Of a stretch of DNA of 64,000 bases, positions 7,421-16,657 are shown piece after piece. The stretch lies in the NCBI RefSeq assembly GCF_000787375.1, contig NZ_JRJU01000004.1:124001-188000 (forward strand). The letters are read 5' to 3'. Position numbers and translations under genes: made by a program. Each line of letters starts with the position of its first letter. The stretch's first letter is position 1. The notes below the pieces were generated by a model, which had not been told where the DNA came from, did not search any database, and worked only from the letters and a program-made list of their open reading frames with translations. This stretch comes from Halalkalibacter okhensis (lineage in GTDB: Bacteria; Bacillota; Bacilli; Bacillales; Bacillaceae_D).

Positions 7421-8716
7421 TCAAACATCAGACCCTTCTCTTCTTTTTCCCTTCCTTCTAGACCAAATCACCACAGGAATCAGTAGTAAAGACAACCCGC
7501 CTCCAGCTAGTGACAATATTGTATAGCTCATATTAGCTACAATCATTCCAGACATAGCTCCACCAGAAGCACCTGCTAATGCGATGAAAACATCCACTGT
7601 CCCTTGAGTCTTAGCACGTTGTGATGCAGCAGTCGAATCAACAATCTGAGCTGTTCCACTTATTAAACCAAAGTTCCACCCTACCCCTAGTAAGGAAAGA
7701 GCTATGATTAAGACAAGAATAGAATCACTTGGCGCAAATGCTGCCAACAAACCTGCTAATAGAAGCGTGAATCCAGCAGCTATCGCCATCGCAGTTCGAC
7801 CAATCTTATCCACAAGTACACCTGTAACCAATGAAGGAAGATACATCGACCCAATATGGATACCAATAACAAGACCAATTGCGCCAAGTCCATGACCATG
7901 ATGGGTCATATGAATAGGTGTCATCGTCATAATAGCAATCATGACCATTTGTGATAGAATCATAACTGTTGCCCCGACCGCAATACCTCTTTTATTTTCG
8001 TCTAAACCAGTTTCTTTCAAAGTTAAAGTCTCATCATTTGGCTCTTGCTTATAGACTTCCATTTTTCTCACTAATAAAAACGGATCAGGGCGAAGCATGA
8101 GGAAAATAATGAATCCAGCTAAGAGAAAGGCAACTCCCGATAATAGGAAAGGACCAGCAAGTGCTGGGATCCCAATAGCAGTAGCAAAAACCCCCATGAC
8201 ACCAACTAAATTGGGCCCCGCAAATGCACCAAATGTGACCGAAACCATCGCAATACTTATAGCTGTTGCACGCTGGTTTTTCTCTGCTAAGTCAGTACCT
8301 GCATATCGAGCTTGTAAATTGGTCGCTGTACCCGCACCATAAATTAGCAAGAATACAAATAAAAGAAAAATACTATTCACTATAGCAGCAATGACAACTC
8401 CCATAGCCCCTAGTCCTCCGACGACAAAACCTGTAGTTAGACCGATACGACGACCATATCGTTGAGAAAGCCTTCCGACTGCAAAAGCAGCTCCAGCTGA
8501 ACCCACCGTAAATAATGCAGCTGGCATTCCTGCAAATGCATCAGTGCCCATCATCTCTTGTGCAAGAAGTGCACCCACAGTAATACCAGCTGCTAACCCA
8601 GCACCGCCAAAGATTTGAGAAATACTCACAATGAGCAACGTCTGTTTGTAGAGCATTCGTTGTTTCACCGGAGAATCTATATAACTTTTGATTAATTCAT
8701 CGTCTCTACTAGACAT
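7421..8716 (-). CDS. MFS transporter
   Basis: A major facilitator protein of 431 residues with 12 predicted helices and the loop motif GRLSQRYGRRIGL between helices 2 and 3. The frame can open at GTG 8725, but ATG 8716 is placed 8 bases after AAGG and is preferred. It ends about 70 bases before the next MFS gene on the same strand's upstream side. Substrate unknown; the neighbourhood of sulfur and selenium genes invites a role in sulfur-oxyanion or drug export, but nothing in the sequence shows it. Confidence 0.85.
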   Translation of the reverse strand: MSSRDDELIKSYIDSPVKQRMLYKQTLLIVSISQIFGGAGLAAGITVGALLAQEMMGTDAFAGMPAALFTVGSAGAAFAVGRLSQRYGRRIGLTTGFVVGGLGAMGVVIAAIVNSIFLLFVFLLIYGAGTATNLQARYAGTDLAEKNQRATAISIAMVSVTFGAFAGPNLVGVMGVFATAIGIPALAGPFLLSGVAFLLAGFIIFLMLRPDPFLLVRKMEVYKQEPNDETLTLKETGLDENKRGIAVGATVMILSQMVMIAIMTMTPIHMTHHGHGLGAIGLVIGIHIGSMYLPSLVTGVLVDKIGRTAMAIAAGFTLLLAGLLAAFAPSDSILVLIIALSLLGVGWNFGLISGTAQIVDSTAASQRAKTQGTVDVFIALAGASGGAMSGMIVANMSYTILSLAGGGLSLLLIPVVIWSRRKGKRREGSDV

Positions 8717-8785
8717 TATATACACCTTCTTCTCATATGAACGATTTCTCCACTCTGTTTTTATATCTTAGTTAAGACTAGCTAG

Positions 8786-10024
8786 TTAAGATTTACTAGG
8801 TTGTTTTAACGTTTCAGACATACGAAAATACAAATTAATACCAGCAATTAAAGGGAAAATTGCAACAAGGCCTATTGCCCAATTAATATTCAACATATCT
8901 GTAAGTAGACCCGCAAAAAGTGCTCCGAATGCATACCCGCTATCTCGCCAGAAACGATAGACACCCACCGAAGAAGCTCTCCATGTTGGATGAGCAACAT
9001 CACCAAGAGCTGCTTGTAAAGTAGGGTATACCATTGCTGTTCCTACCCCTAATAACACTGCACCAATCGTCCACCACCAGAATGCCGTACCAATTAAGAT
9101 CCACCAAATTGCAATTGCTTGTGTGATCATTCCGTATACAATCAAACCTTTTCGACCAATTCGGTCACTCAATGCTCCCGTAAAAAGTTGAAAGAATCCC
9201 CAAGCAGCAGGATAAAGTGCTACTAGAACTCCGACCTTCCCAACCGATAAACCTTCTGTTGCAAAAAAGAGAGGAAACAACCCCCAAGCCATCCCATCTT
9301 TAAAATTTGTTGAAAGCCCTGCAAAACTTAAACCAGAAAGTGTTTTATTTTTCCATGTAGTATTCTGAAAGATTTCTTTAGCAGAAAAATCAACATTTTT
9401 TGATGTTTGTTGGCTAGATTGAATCCTTAAGTGTTCTCCCGTATCCTTTACAAACAATGAAAAAACAATTCCAATTACAGCTATCGCTATCCCTATATAG
9501 AATGGTTCTGGTCTAAGTGAATACGTGCTAGCGATATAGCCAGAAATGACACTAAACAGAGCGACTCCAGAATACCCAGCAAATTCATTTAACCCGACAG
9601 CTAACCCACGTTGATTAGACTTTACTAGATCAATTTTCATATTTAATGTCATTGACCATGCCAATCCTTGATTTATTCCTAGTAACACATTTGCAAATAC
9701 AATATGCCACCACTGTCCTGCAAATATAACAATGATGGGGACAAGCAAACCAACTCCCCAACCTATTAGTAGAACTTTTCTTCTTCCAATTCGGTCAGCT
9801 ATAGAACCAGCAAAATAGTTTACGATTGCTTTTGAAAAACCAAAACTAACAATAAATGAAAGAGCCGCACTCGCTGAAACCAATCCGAAATGCTCCTCTC
9901 CTACTAAAGGGAGCACCGTTCTTTCTAATCCAATCATTGAACCTACAAATAGATTAATAAGTACGAGAAGGGCAAATTGCTTTTTATTTTCCTTCAAGCC
10001 GACTATAACCTTATTTTGTTTCAT
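8786..10024 (-). CDS. MFS transporter
   Basis: A second major facilitator protein, 412 residues and 12 helices, with SIADRIGRRKVLLIGWG (helix 2-3 loop) and a matching GALSDRIGRKGLIVYG in the second half. It is not closely similar to the neighbouring MFS protein. ATG 10024 follows AAAGGAG. It lies 36 bases after the MBL-fold gene, so the two are probably co-transcribed. Pairing of an MFS exporter with a persulfide-dioxygenase-like protein is a recurring arrangement in bacteria; the cargo is not known from sequence. Confidence 0.85.
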   Translation of the reverse strand: MKQNKVIVGLKENKKQFALLVLINLFVGSMIGLERTVLPLVGEEHFGLVSASAALSFIVSFGFSKAIVNYFAGSIADRIGRRKVLLIGWGVGLLVPIIVIFAGQWWHIVFANVLLGINQGLAWSMTLNMKIDLVKSNQRGLAVGLNEFAGYSGVALFSVISGYIASTYSLRPEPFYIGIAIAVIGIVFSLFVKDTGEHLRIQSSQQTSKNVDFSAKEIFQNTTWKNKTLSGLSFAGLSTNFKDGMAWGLFPLFFATEGLSVGKVGVLVALYPAAWGFFQLFTGALSDRIGRKGLIVYGMITQAIAIWWILIGTAFWWWTIGAVLLGVGTAMVYPTLQAALGDVAHPTWRASSVGVYRFWRDSGYAFGALFAGLLTDMLNINWAIGLVAIFPLIAGINLYFRMSETLKQPSKS

Positions 10025-10060
10025 AGTAGATTCAACTCCTTTGTCGGGTATAGCATTACT

Positions 10061-10645
10061 CTATACCCATATTTGTTTTTCTGATTTTTTCAAAGTTATC
10101 TGGTTTGGATACACCTCGATATGATCATCTAATGTTACTAGTTTATTAAATATACTGTCGTATAGTTGACTCGCTCCTTCTTCCACATCTGAAGCGAGTT
10201 CTGTTCGACCTACATCGCCGACCATCAAAGTATGGCCAGTTAGAACAAACCATGGCTCCGCTCCTCTCGTCTTATCAGTAACAACTAAAGATATGTGTTC
10301 AGGCGTATGACCTGGAGTGTGCATAATATCTACGACTACATTTCCTAAAATAATTTGATCATTATCTTTTACAGAATAATAATTAAATGACGTTTGAGCT
10401 GATTCATGTAAAACATACTTAGCTCCTGTTTTTTCAGCTAATAATCTTGCTCCAGAGAGATGATCAGCATGTAAATGGGTATCAAAAATATAGGAAATCT
10501 CCATACCAAGCCTTTTTGATTCTTCAATATAAAAATCTACATCTTCTAGTAGAGGGTCTACAATTGCCCCAGTAGATTGACCACCACATCCGAAAAAGTA
10601 TGAAGCAGCAATCGGCTCACTGTGTAAATACTGTCTGAAAATCAT
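10061..10645 (-). CDS. MBL-fold protein, persulfide dioxygenase-like, short C-terminus
   Basis: The metal-binding motif THLHADHLSG is intact, as are HTPGHTPEH and TGHTLMVGDVGRTEL, characteristic of the ETHE1/CstB/YcbL-like branch that oxidises glutathione or cysteine persulfide. Relatives usually continue after EVYP with a GHxxGSxCG stretch and about 50 more residues. Here the protein diverges after EVYP and stops at 194 residues (TAG), losing the usual C-terminal part. ATG 10645 follows TAGGAGG. Whether the shortened enzyme is active is uncertain, since the rest of the metal site appears complete. Confidence 0.8.
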   Translation of the reverse strand: MIFRQYLHSEPIAASYFFGCGGQSTGAIVDPLLEDVDFYIEESKRLGMEISYIFDTHLHADHLSGARLLAEKTGAKYVLHESAQTSFNYYSVKDNDQIILGNVVVDIMHTPGHTPEHISLVVTDKTRGAEPWFVLTGHTLMVGDVGRTELASDVEEGASQLYDSIFNKLVTLDDHIEVYPNQITLKKSEKQIWV

Positions 10646-10768
10646 TAAAAAACCTCCTAAAATTAATTTTTCTTATTTAAACTTAGTATAAATCCATTTC
10701 AGTAATAGGTGAAATGCATTATTATTATCTTAGTTATGCATTGTGCGTATAATAGTTAGTGAAAATAA

Positions 10769-10796
10769 AAAAGCAACTGACTCTGCAGTTGCTTTT
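10769..10796 (-). terminator. selD rho-independent terminator
   Basis: An 11-bp stem AAAAGCAACTG/CAGTTGCTTTT begins at the selD stop codon and is followed on the minus strand by further T residues. Confidence 0.85.
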
Positions 10797-11838
10797 AAAA
10801 GGTATTCTTTGTAATAATAGGAACTTCATCTTTTTCTAAAACCTTACCGATGACGTAGCCACTCTCACCTTGATCAGATAACTTTGTTAGAAACGCATCC
10901 ACTTGGCTTTGTGAAACCATAATCAGTAAGCCACCAGAGGTTTGAGGATCATATAGAAGCTGCTCTTCTTCTGTTGTAATGATATTTTTGTTTCGGACTC
11001 TGCTTCTATAAGAAGAAATGTTATTATACATTCCTTCAGAAATTGCACCCTCTCTTAACAAAGTGAATGAATCTGGTAAGTAAGGAACTTGTTCAAGGTT
11101 GAGTTCAATTGTCACACTGCTTTGTTCAGCAACTTCACACAAATGACCAATTAAGCCAAAACCTGTTACGTCTGTACAGGCATGGGTCTCGACTTGCCTC
11201 ATAGCCTGTGATGCATATTTGTTCAACTTTAACATTTGATTAACAGCTGCTTCTTCTTGCTCTTTAGTTGCGAGTTTCTGATCAATGGCTGTCGTATAGA
11301 TTCCTATACCTAGAGGCTTTGTTAGAATAATGGCATCGCCAACGCAAGCACCGTTTTTCCCTATAAAGGGATTACCGTCTGATATCTTCCCCGTAACGGA
11401 GAGACCATATTTCGGACAAGTATCATCAATCGTATGTCCACCTACGATATAGGCACCAGCTTCTTGTACCTTATCTACCCCGCCTTTAATCATTTCTTCT
11501 AAGTAATGTATAGGAAGTGTAGACGTAGGAAAACCAATGATATTAAGAGCAAACAAAGGATCTGCTCCTTTAGCATAGATGTCACTTAATGCATTTGCAC
11601 AGGCAATGGCACCAAATTGATAAGGGTCGTCCACAACAGGTGTAATCATATCTACCGATTGTACCATCGTATCATTCTGCCATTTGTACCCTATGGCATC
11701 TTCGCCAATCCCTGCAATTAAATGTTTATCTTTGGGTTCTGGTATGCTACGCAAAACTTGCGTAAGGTCCAATGACCTGACTTTGCTTGCTCAGCCAGAA
11801 CCAGTTGAATATGAAGTTAACGAGATTTGAGGCTTCAC
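10795..11838 (-). CDS. selD: Selenide, water dikinase, itself a selenoprotein (in-frame UGA)
   Basis: SelD makes selenophosphate from selenide and ATP for selenocysteine and selenouridine synthesis. A plain ORF search opens at TTG 11772, but the true start is GTG 11838, seven bases after AAAGGAGG. It yields 22 more codons reading LTSYSTGSG, UGA (11791-11793), ASKV. This aligns with the SelD active site (E. coli LTQYSHGAGCGCK), so codon 16 is selenocysteine in place of catalytic Cys. The rest is canonical: DDPYQFG, GGHTIDD, TKPLGIGIYTTA, TDVTGFGLIGHL, CDPQTSGGL-like YDPQTSGGLL. Full length is 347 residues. Other Sec genes (selA, selB, selC) are not in the window. Confidence 0.93.
11765..11778 (-). 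promoter_or_regulatory. Candidate bacterial SECIS hairpin in selD
   Basis: AGGTC-ATTG-GACCT forms a 5-bp stem beginning 12 bases after the selD UGA, within the distance range of bacterial SECIS elements. An alternative fold places AGGUC in the apical loop, as in E. coli fdhF. Only a structure calculation or SelB binding would confirm it. Confidence 0.45.
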
Positions 11839-11905
11839 GTAAGCTCCTCCTTTCTCTTTCGATTATGGAATAGTTTATCACTTTTCTTATAGGAGGTGAA
11901 TAGCA

Positions 11906-12829
11906 ATGGAATTTCATCAACTGAAGACCTTTTATTCTGTTGCCACTCATTTAAATTTTACCAAAGCAGCGGAAGAGTTATCCTTAAGTCAACCTGCTGT
12001 TTCACGACAGATTGATGCATTAGAAAAGTATTATGAATTACCTTTGTTTTACCGGACGAAGAAGAAAGTTGAGTTAACGGATGCAGGTAGGCAACTGCTA
12101 AAATATGCGGTTCAAATCATCTCTTTAGCCAATCAGGCAGAAAAAGCAATGGCTTCTTTAAATGATTTGGAAAGTGGTGAGCTATATATAGGGTGCGGTA
12201 CTACTATAGGAAACTTTGTTATTACAAACTTAGTTATAAACTTCCAGAAAAAATTCCCTAATATTAAAATTCATCTTTTAATAGATAATACATCCGAAAT
12301 TATCAATAAGTTAAACGAGAATAAGATCGATTTAGCCATCGTAGCCAAGAACATAGATGATTCTAAGTTTAACTATCAGCCATTATTTCAAGACAGCATC
12401 CATGCTTTTTGTGCAATTGAGCAAAAAGAAAAATACAAAGACGTACACTCCATCTTTGAATTAAAAGAGGATACTCTCTTCATAAGAAGTAAAGGTTCAC
12501 ATTCAAGAGAATGTATTGAGGATCAATTTAATAAGGTTCAATTCACACCTAATAATCTTTTTGAGTTAGGGACAAACGAAGCCATTAAACATGCAGTATT
12601 ACACGGCCATGGGGTTGGCTTTCTATCCTCGTCCACTGTAAGAGTGGAGCTTAAGCATAATCTCTTATATCAAATACCTTTATTAGACCATTGTAATAGG
12701 GAATTCCATATGATTACTCCAAAAGGGAAGTATGCTTCACCTATTATGCTTATTTTTACGTCTTTTATTAAGAAGAATATACAGAGGTATGCTAATAGTG
12801 AAAAAGAATTTTTTATAAATAACTGGTGA
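11906..12829 (+). CDS. LysR-family transcriptional regulator, divergent from selD
   Basis: This 307-residue protein starts with the LysR winged helix-turn-helix (MEFHQLKTFYSVATHLNFTK, AAEELSLSQPAVSRQI) followed by a periplasmic-binding-like effector domain (residues 90-295). ATG 11906 follows AGGAGGTG. Only 67 bases separate its start from the selD start, so both promoters lie in one small shared region, the typical layout for a LysR protein that regulates its divergent neighbour and itself. Control of selD or another sulfur/selenium gene is therefore likely, though inferred from position. Confidence 0.9.
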   Translation: MEFHQLKTFYSVATHLNFTKAAEELSLSQPAVSRQIDALEKYYELPLFYRTKKKVELTDAGRQLLKYAVQIISLANQAEKAMASLNDLESGELYIGCGTTIGNFVITNLVINFQKKFPNIKIHLLIDNTSEIINKLNENKIDLAIVAKNIDDSKFNYQPLFQDSIHAFCAIEQKEKYKDVHSIFELKEDTLFIRSKGSHSRECIEDQFNKVQFTPNNLFELGTNEAIKHAVLHGHGVGFLSSSTVRVELKHNLLYQIPLLDHCNREFHMITPKGKYASPIMLIFTSFIKKNIQRYANSEKEFFINNW

Positions 12830-13021
12830 ATTTTTGAACCATTCTGCTCTAGTTGGCTTTACAAAAGAAATGAAAAAAATTTCCGCAAGTTAGGCCAACT
12901 CATGAGAAGCCTTCATTAATTTACCTCAATATATTTCACTCTTAACTTACCAAAGTTTTGTTGCAGGGACTGATTATATCATGCCGTGGGTTACAATTTG
13001 TATATGTCAAATACGAAAAAA

Positions 13022-13042
13022 CGATCACTCTTAAAGTGATCG
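13022..13042 (-). terminator. Hairpin with T-run, probable terminator
   Basis: CGATCACT/AGTGATCG, an 8-bp stem with a 5-base loop, is followed on the minus strand by six T residues. It is the second of two hairpins downstream of the membrane protein gene ending at 13169. A similar arrangement, preceded by the same CGAATACGAAA context, occurs at 14.08 kb. Confidence 0.6.
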
Positions 13043-13113
13043 GTCCTCTAGCTGTTTATCAATAGTAGAATTTTTACCCTATCTCAGTTTATTAAATGTC
13101 ATATTACAAGAAA

Positions 13114-13150
13114 GTCCGTTGACTCTGGAACTTTTCAAGAGACAACGGAC
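13114..13150 (-). terminator. Rho-independent terminator
   Basis: GTCCGTTG/CAACGGAC with an inner CTCT/AGAG pairing; on the minus strand it is followed by TTTCTT. It lies 19 bases after the stop of the gene ending at 13169. Confidence 0.7.
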
Positions 13151-13168
13151 CTTCTCATAAAACTTTTA

Positions 13169-13888
13169 TCACGTTACCTTTTCTTGCATTCTTTTTCTTA
13201 AAATGATGATTAAATAACACAATAAACAATTAATAATTACCGGGAAGATGGCCATGTCAATTTGTGCAAATATCATTAAAATATCTATTCCATTATTAAA
13301 GAGAATATTTGAGTATTCTGGAAATTTAGAAGATAATTGAAACATTTCTAAGAATAAATGCCAAACTAACGCTATCACCACAAATATTATTCCTATAAAT
13401 TGAATTGCTCTTTCAACAATTTTCAACTCACCTTGATAACATAAAAATGCCCACGTTACCAAAAGAGTTACAATGTAGATAATATAATCATAACCTCTTA
13501 AAATTTCAGTCTCTGAAAGAAAGACCATTGAAAATAATGGAACAATGACCATCCATGCTAATGAGATTCTTAAACTTTGATAAGCTTTAATAGTAAAAAC
13601 CCACAACGCGGCTAGTATTAAAGCTACCCATAACCAAATGATTATTTCGTTAACAAATCCAATATTACCGAAGATAACGCTTAAAATCAGAGTAATAATG
13701 AAAAGTAGACCTAGCCTTCTAACTTCTATACTTCGATTTTTTATATCTAACCAAATAAAGCTTGAAACAGATAATGTAGCAACTGGAGTAACTAAAATCT
13801 TGAATATTTCATAATACTGAGATAAAAACAAAAATACTACAGTTAACGTAAGAAACAGACCTAAAAACACCTTTTCTGTATAGTTCAC
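13169..13888 (-). CDS. Polytopic membrane protein of unknown function
   Basis: The open frame reaches ATG 13945, but GTG 13888 lies at a proper distance after AAAGGTGAGGGG and gives 239 residues beginning MNYTEKVFLGLFLTLTV. About seven to eight hydrophobic helices are visible with few charged residues and no recognisable motif. It stands alone with its own terminator. A 6-bp inverted repeat, ATTAGA-N8-TCTAAT, covers the region just upstream of the ribosome site and might be an operator. No function is assigned. Confidence 0.65.
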   Translation of the reverse strand: MNYTEKVFLGLFLTLTVVFLFLSQYYEIFKILVTPVATLSVSSFIWLDIKNRSIEVRRLGLLFIITLILSVIFGNIGFVNEIIIWLWVALILAALWVFTIKAYQSLRISLAWMVIVPLFSMVFLSETEILRGYDYIIYIVTLLVTWAFLCYQGELKIVERAIQFIGIIFVVIALVWHLFLEMFQLSSKFPEYSNILFNNGIDILMIFAQIDMAIFPVIINCLLCYLIIILRKRMQEKVT

Positions 13889-14080
13889 TGAATTCCCCCT
13901 CACCTTTATTAGACATGTCCTTCTAATCAATATGCCTTGTACCATTTCCTTATACCTAAATTTTTACATTATTAGTATTTAAAATAAGTCTATGTCACTA
14001 AGGAATTCACTAAATTTTGTTGATTTCTTAATGTTTTGGTCTGTTGATACTTCCTGTTGAACAGTATTTAGTCGAATACG

Positions 14081-14111
14081 AAAGACGATTACTTTAAGAG
14101 CAATCGTCTTT
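14081..14111. terminator. Probable terminator hairpin
   Basis: A 10-bp perfect stem AAAGACGATT/AATCGTCTTT with an 11-base loop, in the 296-base gap between two minus-strand genes. It probably ends the 14185-14328 transcript. Confidence 0.65.
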
Positions 14112-14184
14112 TCGAAGGTTATGCTTTAACCAATATATTTGCTGCGCAACAGATAATATTTTATGATCTTTAAACCTAACTTAG

Positions 14185-14328
14185 TTAATCCTTTACATCG
14201 TCCTTGCATATTTCACTAACTAGCTGCCACAACGTGTTGGTTTCTTTATTCTTTGGTCCAAGCCTATCACAAAGCTCTTCTACTTTCTTCCTAAACTCTT
14301 CCGACACACCATCATCATGTTCTGCCAT
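14185..14328 (-). CDS. Small hypothetical protein
   Basis: The frame extends to 14373, but ATG 14328 follows AAAAGGAG and begins MAEHDDGVSEEFRKKVEELC; the product has 47 residues. It is acidic and helical, contains two Cys, and ends KDDVKD. It may be a short regulatory or antitoxin-like protein, but nothing supports a specific role. Confidence 0.5.
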   Translation of the reverse strand: MAEHDDGVSEEFRKKVEELCDRLGPKNKETNTLWQLVSEICKDDVKD

Positions 14329-14606
14329 GTGGACAACTCCTTTTTTCTGAAAAAGCGACTCTTCTTTAGTCAAAAAACTACTTACAATATGTATTTTATG
14401 AAACAGTTTGTTTTGGTGATATTTATTATCTCTTTTTTATTTATCCCATATACAAAGGCAATAACTTTGCCTTGTAGTATGGTTTTAAACCCAATTGATA
14501 AAGAACTTTTAAAAATACAGTTAGTCCCCCAAGTATGCATCCTTAATAGAAACAAAAATCAAGGTATGATATCTCCCTGCTCTCAGTATTCAGTTTAATA
14601 GTTATT

Positions 14607-14801
14607 TTAGGCGATTATTTCAAACCAAGCCTCGAAATTAGGACTGCCAATTTGACACGCGAAACTACCATTTACAATTACCCCTTCTTTTTCTGAGGCA
14701 TTGAAAAGTTCCCCCTTATTAACGTTATATCCATTCGTTCTAAACTCTTCTTTCGCTCTTACAATTATTAATTCGTCATCAGGCATAAATATTTTAAACA
14801 T
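14607..14801 (-). CDS. Small hypothetical protein
   Basis: A 64-residue frame with ATG 14801 placed five bases after GGAGG. The product (MFKIFMPDDELIIVRAKEEF...) is a mixed alpha/beta small soluble protein with one Cys and no recognised motif. The good ribosome site supports expression. It is the last gene before the transposon core and may be transposon cargo or flanking host sequence. Confidence 0.55.
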   Translation of the reverse strand: MFKIFMPDDELIIVRAKEEFRTNGYNVNKGELFNASEKEGVIVNGSFACQIGSPNFEAWFEIIA

Positions 14802-15304
14802 ATTATTTCCTCCAATCTGCTCCGTTAAGTGAATACTTCACAAAGCAACCAATATTGACGTATATATAATACCAGAAAATAACAAATTATGTATAAAAGA
14901 ATTATCTAACTATTCTTACCTATGTGCAATTGGTTAATTACAATATAAAAGGTATCTTGATTTTAAATAAAAATCGTCTACTACGTAATATAAGATTTAC
15001 TCTACAATCTGGCCAAATTGCTAATAAATGAAACCCTCAGCAATTCAAATAACAATTACTTAGGGTTTGGTTTTGTAGGATGAAAACAAGCTCAGCTGTC
15101 CCTCAATCGTAATGAGTAAAAAGGATATTCATAGAATAAAAAAGAAAGCAAAAGACCCAGCTACTGTCCAATAGAAGCATGACTAGTTTTCTTGTAAATC
15201 CTCCTGATACGGAAAGTGAAAAATGACCAAATCACGACGATTCGGTCATTTTTTGGCTCTTAAATTTATCAACAAACCCACTAATCTATTATAGTTAAAA
15301 GTTA
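14802..15304. other. AT-rich gap downstream of the transposition genes
   Basis: No gene is seen in about 500 bases. It holds the terminator at 15219-15254 and a second hairpin, AAACCCT (15031-15037) with AGGGTTT (15062-15068). If the transposon has no further cargo its left end should lie here, but I found no unambiguous TGT terminus or repeats matching those near 22.9 kb. Confidence 0.4.
15219..15254. terminator. Terminator of the tns operon
   Basis: AAAATGACC(A)AATC and GATT(C)GGTCATTTT form a long stem flanked by A-run and T-run on both sides, 50 bases after the stop of the last transposition gene. Confidence 0.8.
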
Positions 15305-16639
15305 TTATTGAAGCTCCTCCATAATTTCATCAATTAAAATTTTTAGTTCTTTCTTAAAAACTGTGTAGGGAATTCTTTGTTCTACAATAGCTTCAGAAGG
15401 ATATATACCTTCTTCTAGGAGTTTCTCAACAATTGGAATTACATCATACTTAATTTGATTTAGCTTTATTTCTTTTTGTCTAAGAAAGTGCGCCTTCCTC
15501 TTTGAAGTTATTTCTTCACACAAATCCTTTGCATGTTTATAGAGAATATAAGTACTATACTTAGATAACTTTATTACTTGAGCCATACTTAAGGGAGGAA
15601 TTTGTTCTGAATCTAATATTGTTTGAAGTTCTTTTCTAACTTCCTCAGGTGTAACATTATAATAGCTGTGCTGTCTATTTTCGAGATTATCAATTGCCGA
15701 CAAATTGATGTTACTTTTGTCAATTGGCTTAAAGTGAATTAAATCTACAATTGACGTTTGAAAGTAGAATGATAGATTTAGTAACTTTTCAAAAGTTATA
15801 TTACTACGATCCATCACATATTCAGAGATCATACTTACATTAAGGATTCTACTAAACTCACTTACATTTCCATCTGTATATTGATTAACGAGCATTTTTA
15901 CAATTTGATTAGGGAAATGTCTAAGTGGAATGTTGTTACTCTGTTGAAGGAACTCTAAAATTTGTTTAAAGTTCGAGATACACCATAAATCCCATTCATC
16001 TAATTCCTTGTATTCTTCAACATTCTCTTTTCCAAGCCAATTGCCACATTTACCACAATGCCCAACCTGCTGACTAGAAGAAATGAATTTGTTTTTCTTA
16101 CCACATGAGTAACATTTATCGTCTAATGGCACAAAGTGATCAGGACAATACTTCATTAATTCTATATTCCATATGAGTGGTTCATATATTTCCTTACCTT
16201 CTTCTTTCCAACTTTCAAAGCAGAGAGGACACCAAGCACGGTTTTTCCTTATCATATTTCTTTTAATGCTAAATAGTCCTCTTCCATTTAACAGAGTTAA
16301 CTTTGATAATTCTCTAGTGGTCACAATCTCTAGAGCATTTAAATAATCCTCTGTAATTTCGGTGCAACTATTGATATAATGCACATGATTAGTTTGTCTT
16401 TTCTTAATATATTCCTTTAAGAATTCTTTTGAAAAAAGATAAGCTACTTCTTTCTCCAAAAGTATCCATACAGGTACTACATGTTTTTCAGCTAATCTTA
16501 ATAAATAACTGTGAAGACTCTCAACTTGGTAGGTATCTAGTCCTTCAGGCATGATGTTGTATAACCTGCTTCTTTCCATGTTATTAGTATTGGGAGCATT
16601 ATTCCCTTCGACTCTTTTTAGCCCTACATTATTACACAT
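15305..16639 (-). CDS. tniQ: TniQ/TnsD-family target-selection protein (second paralogue)
   Basis: This 444-residue protein is a TniQ/TnsD homologue. The N-terminal TniQ domain has zinc-binding clusters WCPLCFE, CPDH, CYSCG and GHCGKCGNWLG at about residues 136-215. The C-terminal half is helical, with two helix-turn-helix-like stretches that would contact DNA. TnsD-type proteins choose the attachment site and recruit TnsC. It closely resembles the 421-residue protein at 21354-22619 in order of motifs (N-terminal SRLYNI, VESLHSYLLRL), but the DNA-binding halves differ, suggesting two different targets. It is the last gene of the operon, 18 bases after tnsC. Confidence 0.88.
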   Translation of the reverse strand: MCNNVGLKRVEGNNAPNTNNMERSRLYNIMPEGLDTYQVESLHSYLLRLAEKHVVPVWILLEKEVAYLFSKEFLKEYIKKRQTNHVHYINSCTEITEDYLNALEIVTTRELSKLTLLNGRGLFSIKRNMIRKNRAWCPLCFESWKEEGKEIYEPLIWNIELMKYCPDHFVPLDDKCYSCGKKNKFISSSQQVGHCGKCGNWLGKENVEEYKELDEWDLWCISNFKQILEFLQQSNNIPLRHFPNQIVKMLVNQYTDGNVSEFSRILNVSMISEYVMDRSNITFEKLLNLSFYFQTSIVDLIHFKPIDKSNINLSAIDNLENRQHSYYNVTPEEVRKELQTILDSEQIPPLSMAQVIKLSKYSTYILYKHAKDLCEEITSKRKAHFLRQKEIKLNQIKYDVIPIVEKLLEEGIYPSEAIVEQRIPYTVFKKELKILIDEIMEELQ

Positions 16640-16657
16640 TATCTCACCAACTTTAAT

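Larger units (their letters stand above)
12830..13168. other. Intergenic region with two terminator hairpins
   Basis: No convincing gene is seen. It contains hairpins at 13022-13042 and 13114-13150. A short readable stretch around 12955-13005 (frame reading QSFVAGTDYIMPWVTI) looks like the end of a lost protein but is too short to identify. Confidence 0.5.

Noticed and set aside
10061-10645. UGA readthrough to extend the MBL-fold protein
   Set aside because: The stop codon is TAG, and the following bases do not encode the missing family tail.
14317-14598. Plus-strand frame with a signal-peptide-like start (MKQFVLVIFIISFLFIPYTKA)
   Set aside because: No ribosome binding site, antisense overlap with the small gene at 14185-14328, and no recognisable mature part; left unannotated.
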